DNA from: an uncultured Eubacteriales bacterium
GTDB lineage: Bacteria; Bacillota; Clostridia; Peptostreptococcales; Anaerovoracaceae
NCBI GenBank assembly: GCA_900315485.1
Contig: OMZI01000007.1
Coordinates: 25,464-89,463, forward strand
Length of the DNA: 64,000 bases
Direction: 5' to 3'
The position numbers were made by a program, and so were the translations under genes. Every line of letters begins with the position of its first letter. Positions within the stretch are counted from its first letter, which is position 1. Under the pieces are notes generated by a model that worked only from the letters and a program-made list of their open reading frames with translations, was not told the DNA's origin and searched no databases. Positions 27,217-36,030 of this stretch are shown here, in pieces.

Positions 27217-28464
27217 TTACTTTCTCTTCTTCTTCATTGTGAGGTGTGTCGGAAGTCCTCCTGCTGTGTACGGCTGGATGGATCCGATGATGAACGGTCT
27301 TGCATACTCAAGATATTCATCACTTACATATGTTCCGTCATTGATGATCCACTTCTTAGGGACCTTACGCTCGATGTTGGCTACCTCGTGGATGTCAAAG
27401 CTGTTGTATGTCTCAACATACGGCTCTCTTGACTTGACTTCGATGGTGATCATCTTTCCTGTCTCGCCGTTGAAGGCAGCCTCTGCAGCGAGGTAACCTA
27501 CGTTGTATGCTTCGTCAGCATCAACACGGGAAGCGAGGTGGGATGCGCATCTCTGAAGCGATGAGAACTCGATATATCTTGACTTGAGGCCTGTCTCAGC
27601 AGTAACTCTGTTTGCCAGATATGATGCTGTACCTGCAAGCTGCTTGTGACCGAATGCGTCAACATGATCGTTTACTGTTCCGAGTTCGCATACGAACTTT
27701 CCGTCAGCAGTCTTGAGACCTTCAGAAACAGCTACTACTATGGACTTCTTGGTCTCTGCGAGCTTCTTGATCCTTGCGATGAAGTCGTCGATGTCGAATG
27801 TGACCTCAGGCAGATAGATCAGGTCCGGTCCGCTGCAGTCGATGTCCTTGGACAGAGCTGCTGTAGCTGTGAGCCATCCTGCGTGACGTCCCATGATCTC
27901 AACGATGCAGATAGTCGGCTTGGATACTCCGTAGCTCTCGTTGTCCCTGATGATCTCCTTCATCGAAGTAGCGATGTACTTAGCGGATGAACCGTATCCC
28001 GGGCAGTGGTCTGTCATAGGCAGATCGTTGTCGATGGTCTTAGGGATACCCATGAACTTCTGCTTCTTATTATGTGTAATAGCGTAGTCGGAAAGCATCT
28101 TGATGGTATCCATCGAGTCATTTCCGCCGTTGTACAGGAAGAACTCGATGTTCTTCTTGTCAAGGATGTCGAAGATCTTCTCATATACATCTTCGTGTCC
28201 CTCAACAGGCGGCAGCTTGTATCTGCATGTGCCGAGGAAAGCAGACGGTGTTCTCTTGAGCAGAGACAGGTCCTGTCCGCTTGTGATGTAATCCTCGATA
28301 TCTACGATGTCCTCCTGAAGGAGACCTTCGATACCGTAGTGCATTCCGTATATCCTTCTGATCCCTGCCTTCCAGGATGCCTTGATGACACCTGCAAGAC
28401 TGGAGTTGATAACTGCTGTCGGACCCCCTGACTGTCCTACAATAAGATTTCCCTTCATTGCCAT
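27217..28464 (-). CDS. pfp: Phosphofructokinase, predicted pyrophosphate-dependent
   Basis: The 415 residues belong to the phosphofructokinase family, which interconverts fructose-6-phosphate and fructose-1,6-bisphosphate. The N-terminal donor loop is GQSGGPTAVINSS. The donor-selectivity motif reads GGNDS in place of the ATP-type GGDGS, and the second site is GIPKTIDNDL with Lys. Asp at the fourth position plus that Lys are the hallmarks of PPi use. MGRHAGWLTA is the sugar-phosphate site. A strong ribosome site (aaggaggg) and a consensus promoter (28549-28578) precede it. Together with the class III FBPase this gives a PPi-linked, reversible step. PPi dependence is inferred from motifs only. 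Confidence 0.88.
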   Translation of the reverse strand: MAMKGNLIVGQSGGPTAVINSSLAGVIKASWKAGIRRIYGMHYGIEGLLQEDIVDIEDYITSGQDLSLLKRTPSAFLGTCRYKLPPVEGHEDVYEKIFDILDKKNIEFFLYNGGNDSMDTIKMLSDYAITHNKKQKFMGIPKTIDNDLPMTDHCPGYGSSAKYIATSMKEIIRDNESYGVSKPTICIVEIMGRHAGWLTATAALSKDIDCSGPDLIYLPEVTFDIDDFIARIKKLAETKKSIVVAVSEGLKTADGKFVCELGTVNDHVDAFGHKQLAGTASYLANRVTAETGLKSRYIEFSSLQRCASHLASRVDADEAYNVGYLAAEAAFNGETGKMITIEVKSREPYVETYNSFDIHEVANIERKVPKKWIINDGTYVSDEYLEYARPFIIGSIQPYTAGGLPTHLTMKKKRK

Positions 28465-28548
28465 TATATGTCCCTCCTTCTGATCGCTGACACCGCGCTT
28501 ATGCGGTTACTGATCAAAGCAAAACTTTAATTAACCGAAATCGCGTCT

Positions 28549-28578
28549 ATTATATGCGCGCAGGTTATCCCGAGTCAA
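28549..28578 (-). promoter_or_regulatory. Promoter of pfp
   Basis: On the minus strand TTGACT (28573-28578) and TATAAT (28549-28554) are 18 bp apart, about 85 bp before the pfp start. The -35 box lies inside the hairpin annotated at 28569-28598. Confidence 0.8.
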
Positions 28579-28598
28579 TTGCACTCGGGAACTTTTTT
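28569..28598 (+). terminator. Intrinsic terminator-like hairpin upstream of gltX
   Basis: CCCGAGT and ACTCGGG form a 7 bp stem with a 7-base loop, followed on the plus strand by AACTTTTTT. It precedes the gltX promoter, so it is not a gltX attenuator. It would stop plus-strand transcripts entering from the pfp promoter region. It overlaps the -35 box of the opposing pfp promoter. Confidence 0.6.
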
Positions 28599-28632
28599 GA
28601 AGTTTTCGGTGGTTTCGCTCCTTTCGTCCAAA

Positions 28633-28661
28633 TTGCAAAAGGCAGCCTCATAAGCTATAAT
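28633..28661 (+). promoter_or_regulatory. Promoter of gltX
   Basis: TTGCAA (28633-28638) and TATAAT (28656-28661) are 17 bp apart and lie about 50 bp before the chosen gltX start. This supports starting translation at 28710 and not at the upstream ATG at 28554, which would lie before the promoter. Confidence 0.85.
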
Positions 28662-28709
28662 AGAGCAGCTGAAACAAGAAACAACTCAGACAGCAAGGAG
28701 TTTTACACA

Positions 28710-30380
28710 ATGACCAATCATGAATTAGCCGATCTGATATATCCTTCCCTTCCTCATACACCTGAGGATTACGAAGCGATGTATCCTGAAAGAGATCTGC
28801 CGGAAGGCGCCATGGTCACAAGACTCGGCCCGAGCCCGACAGGTTTCATACATCTCGGAAACCTCTACGGAGCATTCGTCGATGAGAGGCTCGCCCACCA
28901 GAGCGGCGGCACTTTCTTCCTCAGGATCGAGGACACCGACGACAAGAGATTCGTGGAGAACGCAGTCGAGACCATAATCACATCACTCGCATTCTTCGAC
29001 ATCAGGTTCGACGAGGGCGTCACCCAGAGCGGAGACATCGGGTCCTACGGCGACTACACACAGAGCCACCGCGGCGAGATATACCGCACATTCGCGAAGA
29101 AGATGCTGGAGCAGGGCGATGCCTACCCGTGCTTCCTCTCAGAGGATGAGATCACTGAGATCAGGGAAAAGCAGGAAGCGGCAAAACTGTCACCGGGCAT
29201 CTATGCAGGATGGTCGAAGTACAGAGACTGGGACAGGGACGAGGCTGTCGCTGCCGAAGTAGAGCAGCGCATCAAGGCCGGCGACCCGTTCGTCATCAGG
29301 CTCAAGTCCAGAGGCGTTCCTAATGCGAGCGCAGAGGAGACCGCAAGACACACCGTCGTTGACGCGATCAGAGGCGAGCTGTCAGTACCTGACAACTTCC
29401 TCGACATCGTCATCATCAAGCAGTCGGGCATCCCGACATATCATTTTGCACACGTCGTCGACGACCACCTCATGAGGACCACTCACGTAGTAAGAGGCGA
29501 GGAATGGCTTCCTTCCCTTCCGATCCACGTCGAGCTCTTCGAGGACCTCGGCTGGGAACTGCCGGTATACTGCCACACAGCACAGCTGATGAAGATCGGT
29601 GAAGACGGCAACAAGCGCAAGCTGTCCAAGAGAAAGGACCCTGAGCTCTCACTCGACTATTACAGGAGCCAGGGCTATCACCCTGCAGCTGTCAGGGAAT
29701 ATCTCCTGACCATCCTCAACTCCAACTACGAGGAGTGGAGAGCAGAGAATCCTGACGCATCATCCGATGATTTTGCATTCACAACAGAAAAGATGTCCAG
29801 CAGCGGAGCTCTCTTCGATCTCGACAAGCTGAACGACGTCAGCAAGAGCACTCTTCTGAGAATAGATGCACACGAGCTCGCAGAGTGGCTCAAGTCATGG
29901 TCCGATGAGTTCGCACCCGAGTACGGCTATGTATTCAGCGACATGGATCACCTTGCAGCTATCCTCGATCTCGGAAGACATGATGCGCGCCCGAGAGCCG
30001 ATCTCATATATGCAAAGCAGATCATGGAATACATCGGATATTTCTTCGATGAGTCATTCAGGATCGAGGATGAATATCCTGCAGAGGCAGCCGCTGATGC
30101 AGAGGCTATCCTCAGGGCATATCTTGACTCGTACGATCACAGCGACGACAACGGGACCTGGTTCGATAAGATCAGACAGATCGCTGTAGACCTCGGATAC
30201 GCAGCCAAGCCTAAGGATTTCAAGAAGCATCCTGAAGAATACAAGGGACATGTCGGACATGTCAGCACCGTGATCCGTATCGCACTGATGGGAAGAGCGA
30301 CTTCACCTGACGTATGGGCGATCCAGCAGATCATGGGAGAGGACAAGGTCCGCGAGAGGATCGGTGCCGGAATAGGCTAA
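28710..30380 (+). CDS. gltX: Glutamyl-tRNA synthetase
   Basis: GltX charges tRNA-Glu with glutamate. From ATG 28710 (ribosome site aaggag at 28695-28700) it has 556 residues. The class I signatures are LGPSPTGFIHLGNLYGAF (HIGH equivalent) and KLSKRKDPELS (KMSKS equivalent). YHFAHVVDDHLMRTTHVVRG is the adjacent catalytic region. A long upstream extension of the frame lies across the promoter and is not coding. The next gene follows after 51 bp on the same strand. Confidence 0.95.
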   Translation: MTNHELADLIYPSLPHTPEDYEAMYPERDLPEGAMVTRLGPSPTGFIHLGNLYGAFVDERLAHQSGGTFFLRIEDTDDKRFVENAVETIITSLAFFDIRFDEGVTQSGDIGSYGDYTQSHRGEIYRTFAKKMLEQGDAYPCFLSEDEITEIREKQEAAKLSPGIYAGWSKYRDWDRDEAVAAEVEQRIKAGDPFVIRLKSRGVPNASAEETARHTVVDAIRGELSVPDNFLDIVIIKQSGIPTYHFAHVVDDHLMRTTHVVRGEEWLPSLPIHVELFEDLGWELPVYCHTAQLMKIGEDGNKRKLSKRKDPELSLDYYRSQGYHPAAVREYLLTILNSNYEEWRAENPDASSDDFAFTTEKMSSSGALFDLDKLNDVSKSTLLRIDAHELAEWLKSWSDEFAPEYGYVFSDMDHLAAILDLGRHDARPRADLIYAKQIMEYIGYFFDESFRIEDEYPAEAAADAEAILRAYLDSYDHSDDNGTWFDKIRQIAVDLGYAAKPKDFKKHPEEYKGHVGHVSTVIRIALMGRATSPDVWAIQQIMGEDKVRERIGAGIG

Positions 30381-30431
30381 CCGGTACAGTAAATCTTTCA
30401 ATAATACAAGGCACTGGAGGAACAATTCAAA

Positions 30432-31373
30432 ATGGAACCGATTCTGGTAATCATGGCTGCAGGAATGGGCAGCAGATATGGCGGCAACAAGCAGCTCGAC
30501 AAGATCACCGAACAGGGTGACATCATCATGGACTTCAGCCTCTACGATGCATGGGAGGCAGGATTCAGAAGAGTATGCTTTATCATCAAGCATGATTTTG
30601 AAGAAGTCTTCAAAGAGCACATAGAGAACGGCGCAGGCAGGAAGTACGAAACATACTACGCTTTTCAGGAGGGAACCGACCTTCCTGAGGGCTTCACCCT
30701 TCCTGAAGGCAGGACCAAGCCATGGGGCACAGGTCAGGCTGTTCTTGCAGCAAGAGATATCATCGACGCACCTTTTGCCGTCATCAACGCTGATGACTAT
30801 TACGGCAAGGAAGGCTTCGTCAAGATCTACGACTTCCTGACAACCAGGGCAGATGCATCGCACAACTGCATGGTCGGATTCGAGATCGAGAACACCCTGT
30901 CCGAGAACGGAACAGTTTCCCGCGGAATATGCAGGGCATCGGACGGAAAGCTCACTGATATAGTTGAGCACCTCAAGGTCGCCAAGGAGCCTGAGCTGAA
31001 TGAAGACGGAACACCTAACCCGCTCGCAGGCAAGGTGACCGATACTCACGAGGACGGCACCAAGGAGGTTATCCCGAACGATTCGCCGGTATCGATGAAC
31101 CTGTGGGGATTCTCCGCAGAGTACATGGATCTCCTGAAAGAGGGATTCGCTGAAGCTCTTGTCACAATAATGAAGGAAAACCCTATGAAGGGCGAGTACT
31201 ACATCCAGACTCCGATCAACAGGCAGATCGCAGAGGGGACCGCGACTTATGAAGTGCTGACCTCTTCCGACAAGTGGTTCGGAGTTACATACAAGGAAGA
31301 CAAGCCTGAGGTAGTTGCAAAATTCGCATCGCTCAAGGCGGAAGGCTTCTATCCGGTCAACCTGTGGGGCTAA
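30432..31373 (+). CDS. Sugar-phosphate nucleotidyltransferase family protein
   Basis: The 313 residues have an N-terminal NTP-transferase fold beginning VIMAAGMGSRYGGNKQLDKI, the nucleotide-binding glycine-rich loop. NADDYYG supplies the metal-binding Asp. It probably activates a sugar or sugar-alcohol phosphate with a nucleotide, but the substrate cannot be read and no partner gene is adjacent. The ribosome site is ctggagg, 12 bases before the ATG. It is downstream of gltX and ends before a strong bidirectional terminator. Confidence 0.8.
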   Translation: MEPILVIMAAGMGSRYGGNKQLDKITEQGDIIMDFSLYDAWEAGFRRVCFIIKHDFEEVFKEHIENGAGRKYETYYAFQEGTDLPEGFTLPEGRTKPWGTGQAVLAARDIIDAPFAVINADDYYGKEGFVKIYDFLTTRADASHNCMVGFEIENTLSENGTVSRGICRASDGKLTDIVEHLKVAKEPELNEDGTPNPLAGKVTDTHEDGTKEVIPNDSPVSMNLWGFSAEYMDLLKEGFAEALVTIMKENPMKGEYYIQTPINRQIAEGTATYEVLTSSDKWFGVTYKEDKPEVVAKFASLKAEGFYPVNLWG

Positions 31374-31420
31374 CCGGAGCCCGCGCCGGCATCAGTCCGG
31401 CAGACATATGAGTACAGAGG

Positions 31421-31466
31421 AAAAGACGCCGCGCATCATCACGATGCCGGCGTCTTTGATTTTGCC
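31421..31466. terminator. Bidirectional terminator between the nucleotidyltransferase gene and cdaR
   Basis: AAAAGACGCCG and CGGCGTCTTT form the stem, with CATC/GATG pairing closer to the loop. T-rich sequence follows on the plus strand and A-rich sequence precedes it, so it serves the convergent genes on both sides. Confidence 0.9.
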
Positions 31467-31487
31467 TTATTCAGTCCGCTGCTGATA

Positions 31488-32456
31488 TCAGTGGACCGTT
31501 TCCGATTCGTTTTTGGTTACTTTCACCTTCATGACGAGCCCCTCGGATTCGTATGCGAGATGCACTCCTTCAGGCAGGTCATAAGTCAGTTCCACTTCCT
31601 GGCTCTCATACATATTGTTTATGTCGATCAGCTCGGTGGATATCGAATCGATCTTGCTGACTACATCTTCCGAGCCCTTGATCACGATTGTATCAGGAGC
31701 AGAATAGGTTCTTGTGTAGCCGTCGCTTTCCTCTTCATCCGTATCCTCTGAGGATTTCTTCTCTTCCGTTACGACATTGAGCTGAACGGTCTTTTTTACA
31801 CCTGTGTAAGCCTTGAAGTTGATCTCGTCCGGATATATGACAAGATGATCTATCTTATCTCCGTCTTCATCGAGAGCAGTCAGGCCTGTTGTAAAGTTCC
31901 AGACCCTGTTGCTCGTGTCGCTGTGTGAGATCAGTGCCACGACCTTATCAACGCGCTCGACCTCTGACGCTGCGCCCATGACAGTGGCCCTGGTGGAGGT
32001 CATGTTGGAGGTCACAGGCTCAAGCCCTTCAGGGTCATCCCTGTATTCCACAAAGATCTGCTTCTCTACGGTATCCGACTCTTCAACATCAACAGATATG
32101 GCACGTCTCTCTGCCTCAGCGACCTGTGTTCCTGACGGCCCGCTGATCTGAAGGCTGATCCCGTTTTCGCCCTCGGCTGCGTCGCTGACATCAGCGATGA
32201 CTGTGATATCATCCGCAGTGATCTGGCTGGTTTCTATCCTCTTCTGATTGAGCGTGACATCTATCGTTTCCGTGCTTATCTGTGAGATACCGAGCCCTCT
32301 GTTGGCAAGATCATGCTCCCCGACGAAGGAGATCGGAATGTCCTTGTATCTGACTTCGGTCATAGGGTCGTTATTGTATACCACGTATATCCAGCCGCCG
32401 ATCGCAACTACGATAGCGATGATGATATTAAGAAACTTACGTCCTCTTTCACTCAT
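31488..32456 (-). CDS. cdaR: CdaR, YbbR-domain regulator of diadenylate cyclase
   Basis: The 322 residues have one N-terminal transmembrane helix (about 8-26) and then extracytoplasmic YbbR repeats, for example ISTETIDVTLNQKRIETSQI. CdaR binds CdaA in the membrane and modulates c-di-AMP synthesis. The gene overlaps cdaA by 8 bp. The usual downstream glmM is not present; a terminator follows instead. Confidence 0.93.
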   Translation of the reverse strand: MSERGRKFLNIIIAIVVAIGGWIYVVYNNDPMTEVRYKDIPISFVGEHDLANRGLGISQISTETIDVTLNQKRIETSQITADDITVIADVSDAAEGENGISLQISGPSGTQVAEAERRAISVDVEESDTVEKQIFVEYRDDPEGLEPVTSNMTSTRATVMGAASEVERVDKVVALISHSDTSNRVWNFTTGLTALDEDGDKIDHLVIYPDEINFKAYTGVKKTVQLNVVTEEKKSSEDTDEEESDGYTRTYSAPDTIVIKGSEDVVSKIDSISTELIDINNMYESQEVELTYDLPEGVHLAYESEGLVMKVKVTKNESETVH

Positions 32457-33285
32457 CCTTCTTACCTCCCTTCAGCAGTCTGGAAATGAAGGATTCATTA
32501 GCATCTCCTGACGGCAGGTATATATCGAGAAGCATCTTCTCGAGTGTCTTGAGGTCAAGGAATCTCCTGAGAGTTCCGTTGCGGGCAACCGAGATAGCGC
32601 CGGTTTCCTCAGACACGATGATTATGAAAGCATCCGAGACCTCACTGAGTCCGACTCCGGCTCTGTGTCTCGTTCCGAGGTTCTTGCCGATGCTGGTCCT
32701 GTTAGTCAGAGGCAGGACGCAGCTTGCAGCATGTATCCTTACTCCTCTTATGATAACAGCCCCGTCATGCAGCGGTGATCCCTCGTAGAAGAGGTTGCCG
32801 AGCAGTCTTACGGATATCTCTGCATCGACTATAACGCCGGTCTCGATGATATCGTTCAGCGTGGTCTCACGCTCGATAGCGATAAGAGCTCCGGTCCTTG
32901 TGGATGAGAAGTCATCGACAGCATCCACTATTTTGTGCACCGTAGCATACAGTTCTTCCTTGCCGATGTCCCTGAACTGGCTGGTAAGCGCTCCCCTGCG
33001 GCCGATCTGCTCAAGAGCACGCCGTATCTCAGGCTGGAACAGTATCATTACTCCGATAAGACCTACGGTGATAAGTCTTGTCAGGAGCCAGTTGAGAAGA
33101 CTCAGGTCAAAGAGTTCCGAAGCGAGGAAAACGCCGACAATCAAAAGTACTCCCCTGAACAGCTGCTGTGCTCTGGTCTCCTTGATCATTCCGAGCACTC
33201 TGTACAGGATGTATGCAACGATAAGGATATCAATGATATCCGTTATCTTGATACTAAGAAGTAACCCCGTAAGATTGTCTATCAT
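32449..33285 (-). CDS. cdaA: Diadenylate cyclase CdaA
   Basis: CdaA makes c-di-AMP from two ATP at the membrane. The 278 residues contain three N-terminal transmembrane helices (to about residue 85). The DisA_N catalytic domain follows, with DGAVIIRG (metal-binding Asp) and LGTRHRAGVGLSE (ATP-binding). Both motifs are intact. It overlaps the LCP gene by 4 bp (ATGA) upstream and cdaR by 8 bp downstream, so the three proteins are cotranslated. Confidence 0.96.
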   Translation of the reverse strand: MIDNLTGLLLSIKITDIIDILIVAYILYRVLGMIKETRAQQLFRGVLLIVGVFLASELFDLSLLNWLLTRLITVGLIGVMILFQPEIRRALEQIGRRGALTSQFRDIGKEELYATVHKIVDAVDDFSSTRTGALIAIERETTLNDIIETGVIVDAEISVRLLGNLFYEGSPLHDGAVIIRGVRIHAASCVLPLTNRTSIGKNLGTRHRAGVGLSEVSDAFIIIVSEETGAISVARNGTLRRFLDLKTLEKMLLDIYLPSGDANESFISRLLKGGKKDE

Positions 33286-35315
33286 TCTCCTTCAGATTCT
33301 CCGCTTTCTCCGGCTTCTTCGCCGCTTACTACATAAACGTTGTCATCATCGTCCTTATCAAGCATCTGTCCTGCTAGGACTGCATTGATAAGTGTCTTGG
33401 CATTTTCTATGCTGTCAGGATCCTGCGTCATTACGTACGCATACGCATTGCCTGTGGAATATGTAGGCATGGATCCGTTTCCGCCTATTATTGTATTCTT
33501 GTAGATCTTCCACTGAGGATTTCTGGCAAGCTGCAGTTTCATGAGTGATCTCAGTTCAGCCGAACTGAAACTCATCTTGAAGTAGTCTCTCAGATTGGAA
33601 AGAATCTTGTTGTAGCTCAGCAACATTGTCTTGCTGCTTGTGGCTTTTTTGATGACAGCCTCAAAGACAGCCTGCTGATTTTTGATTCTCTGGTTATCTC
33701 CGTCGATGAAGGCCTTACGCTCTCTTGCAAAAGCAAGTGCCTGATTACCATTCATATGGTTCCAGCCCTTCTTAACAGTCCAATAACTCCTTTTTACCGG
33801 CTGGAATTCATATTCTGAGTAAACATCTATCCCGCCAATTGACTCAATGAATACTTTGACAGTTGTAAAGTTTACCTTTACATAGTAGTTGATATTTGTA
33901 TCAAGCAGGTTTTCCTCCGCTCCGATCGTCGTATCGATGCTGTAGAACCCTGTGTGCGTCAGCTTATCCATCGCCATGTCCTTGTCAGGCATGTAGATCT
34001 CATAGTCCCTCGGAATGGAGGTCATGAGTATCTGCTGAGTCTGAGGATTGACAGTTACTATCATGTTTACATCCGAACGTCCCTGCTCATCGATTGTCCC
34101 GTAAACATCCATTCCTGAAATACAGACGTTGAAAGGTTCTTTCGTGATAGCTGCAACCTTCTTCTCATTCTCAACAGATGTAAAGTCGAGGAATGAGAGC
34201 GTTCCCATCGCATAGGCAGTTCCAACGCCGAATCCGCAGATAAGGAGTATCGCCGTCACAGAGGCCAGCCCCCTCACCCATTTCTTTACATTCGGTTTGC
34301 GAAGCTGCACGACTATTATCAGACTCAGAAGTCCGAGAATCACATAGAAGGCGATGAGCATTCCGAATGGCAGGACGTTCATTATCGTCATTATTCCTGC
34401 AAATGCTGCAAACGCAAGGACGTAGATCCTTGAAAGCCATCTCGGGAAAGGGCCAGCCTTTCCGGTGCTCATTTTCTTCTTCACGCCCTTCATGTAGTTG
34501 CCGCGGTATCTGTCATAAGCTTCTTCCTGAGCCTGTCTGAGCGCTTCATTGTCATCACTGGTCAGAGGCTCTGCCCCGGTCTCTCCGAGTTCGGCAAAGA
34601 GTTCCGCAAGCTGGTCTCTCTCCTCAGCCGGCTCTGCAGCAGGTTCAGCATAGCTGCTCTTATTGCTGCCTGAAGATGTAAGATCTTCTATGTCCGTAAG
34701 GCTTGCAGCCGCAGCGGACGGGATCTCCTCCGGAGGAACATCCTCATCAGATGCAACGAACTTTTTCGCAGCTCCCAGAGCTTCGTTGGCAAGTTCTGAA
34801 GCGCGTACATGTCTGCGTTTTCCGAACAGTTTTCCTTTCAGACCGGATTCAGCAGGAGCAGGCTCTGCTTCCACAGGAGGTTCTGCCTTTGCAGGGATCT
34901 CCTCCTTCGCTGCAGCTGCCTGTACGGCAGGTTCCGGTGTTTTCTTCTCATGCAAAACCGGCGCGGCCGGCTCTGCTGTGCGCTCAGCAGTCCTGCCCGC
35001 ATGTTTTGCCGACAGCGGTTCGAGTATTTCCGGCTGGAAGGCATCCGAAGAACGCAGGTCATGCGTTCCGGCTTCCGCTGATGCATGTTTTCCCGCGTCT
35101 CCGTCCTTTCCATGTCTCAGTGCTTCATACGCCTTGTAGTCGTCGAAGTCCTTTCCGAGACCGAAACTCTTATTCTCTTGTTTAGACTTAGTTACTTCTT
35201 CTGCGGGAAGACCCCTTGAATGCTTTCCCTCAGCGTGATCCGGTACAGGCTTCCTGTAGTCGAAATCAAGAAACTCGTCTAGGAAATCATCGGTCTCCCA
35301 CTCTTTGTGGCCCAT
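33282..35315 (-). CDS. LytR-CpsA-Psr (LCP) family protein with long cytoplasmic N-terminus
   Basis: LCP proteins attach anionic polymers to peptidoglycan outside the membrane. This one is long at 677 residues. Residues 1-290 are hydrophilic, rich in Ala, Glu and Pro, and low in complexity. About 292-368 hold three hydrophobic segments, and 390-645 form the LCP domain (SIPRDYEIYMP, then a conserved Arg in LAFARERKAFIDGDNQRIKNQ, seen near 555). Most LCP proteins have a short N-terminus and a single helix, so the large cytoplasmic region and extra helices are unusual. They could receive a signal, perhaps from the c-di-AMP proteins encoded directly downstream. Confidence 0.88.
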   Translation of the reverse strand: MGHKEWETDDFLDEFLDFDYRKPVPDHAEGKHSRGLPAEEVTKSKQENKSFGLGKDFDDYKAYEALRHGKDGDAGKHASAEAGTHDLRSSDAFQPEILEPLSAKHAGRTAERTAEPAAPVLHEKKTPEPAVQAAAAKEEIPAKAEPPVEAEPAPAESGLKGKLFGKRRHVRASELANEALGAAKKFVASDEDVPPEEIPSAAAASLTDIEDLTSSGSNKSSYAEPAAEPAEERDQLAELFAELGETGAEPLTSDDNEALRQAQEEAYDRYRGNYMKGVKKKMSTGKAGPFPRWLSRIYVLAFAAFAGIMTIMNVLPFGMLIAFYVILGLLSLIIVVQLRKPNVKKWVRGLASVTAILLICGFGVGTAYAMGTLSFLDFTSVENEKKVAAITKEPFNVCISGMDVYGTIDEQGRSDVNMIVTVNPQTQQILMTSIPRDYEIYMPDKDMAMDKLTHTGFYSIDTTIGAEENLLDTNINYYVKVNFTTVKVFIESIGGIDVYSEYEFQPVKRSYWTVKKGWNHMNGNQALAFARERKAFIDGDNQRIKNQQAVFEAVIKKATSSKTMLLSYNKILSNLRDYFKMSFSSAELRSLMKLQLARNPQWKIYKNTIIGGNGSMPTYSTGNAYAYVMTQDPDSIENAKTLINAVLAGQMLDKDDDDNVYVVSGEEAGESGESEGE

Positions 35316-35366
35316 AGGCTTAGTTCCCTTTCAGTCAGGTTTTTTATATATTCAGTCTGCCTGCGT

Positions 35367-35903
35367 CTATCTTCTGTCTGTCTCGATAAGGCCGTACTCA
35401 CCGCCCTTACGCTTGTAGACTACGCTGACAGCATCTGTGTCCATATCCAGGAACACGAAGAAATCGTGTCCGAGCATCTCCATCTGGAGGATTGCTTCTT
35501 CAGCTACCATAGGATCAAGTTCAACTTCCTTTCTTCTTACGATAGCCATTTCTTCTTCATAGTCTTCATTCTCAGGTTCCGGAACGAATTCCAGCTTGAG
35601 AGCCTTGTTGTCTTTATATCTTGCCTCAAGCTTACCCTTGAGCTTGGACATCTGATTAGCGAGTTTATCCGTTGCCATGTCAACTGCATCATAGATGCTG
35701 TCGTTGACCATCTCAGCTCTGAATACAGCCTGCTTTGCATTGATCGTAGCCTCAAACTTCGGAGTCTCTCTGAGCTTGGATACTACTATGTTAGCGGTGA
35801 CATCCTCATTGAAGTACTTGTCAAGTTTGCCAAGCTTCTTTTCGATATAGGTGCCGAGCTTGTCACTCATAGGATAATTCTTAGCTGAAATCTGAATCTT
35901 CAT
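35367..35903 (-). CDS. hpf: Ribosome hibernation promoting factor, long form
   Basis: The 178 residues comprise an N-terminal S30AE domain (about 1-100, beginning MKIQISAKNYPMSDKLGTYI) and a C-terminal dimerisation domain (EAILQMEMLGHDFFVFLDMD). Long HPF dimerises 70S ribosomes into inactive 100S particles in stationary phase. The ribosome site aaggaggatccgatt is very strong. The 250 bp upstream contain AT-rich promoter-like DNA and the hairpin element B. Confidence 0.95.
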   Translation of the reverse strand: MKIQISAKNYPMSDKLGTYIEKKLGKLDKYFNEDVTANIVVSKLRETPKFEATINAKQAVFRAEMVNDSIYDAVDMATDKLANQMSKLKGKLEARYKDNKALKLEFVPEPENEDYEEEMAIVRRKEVELDPMVAEEAILQMEMLGHDFFVFLDMDTDAVSVVYKRKGGEYGLIETDRR

Positions 35904-36030
35904 AATCGGATCCTCCTTATACTATATATTTAATGACACAAAGTTTATAGAACTCCCTTGTATCATCTTAGACAAAGTATACCATACATTTTGTGCTATT
36001 TGTGTAGCACGAGTGCAAAATCTGCGAAAT

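Noticed and set aside
28554-28709. Upstream in-frame extension of gltX (start at 28554)
   Set aside because: It overlaps a terminator-like hairpin and the gltX promoter and has no ribosome site. The ATG at 28710 has AAGGAG at the right distance.
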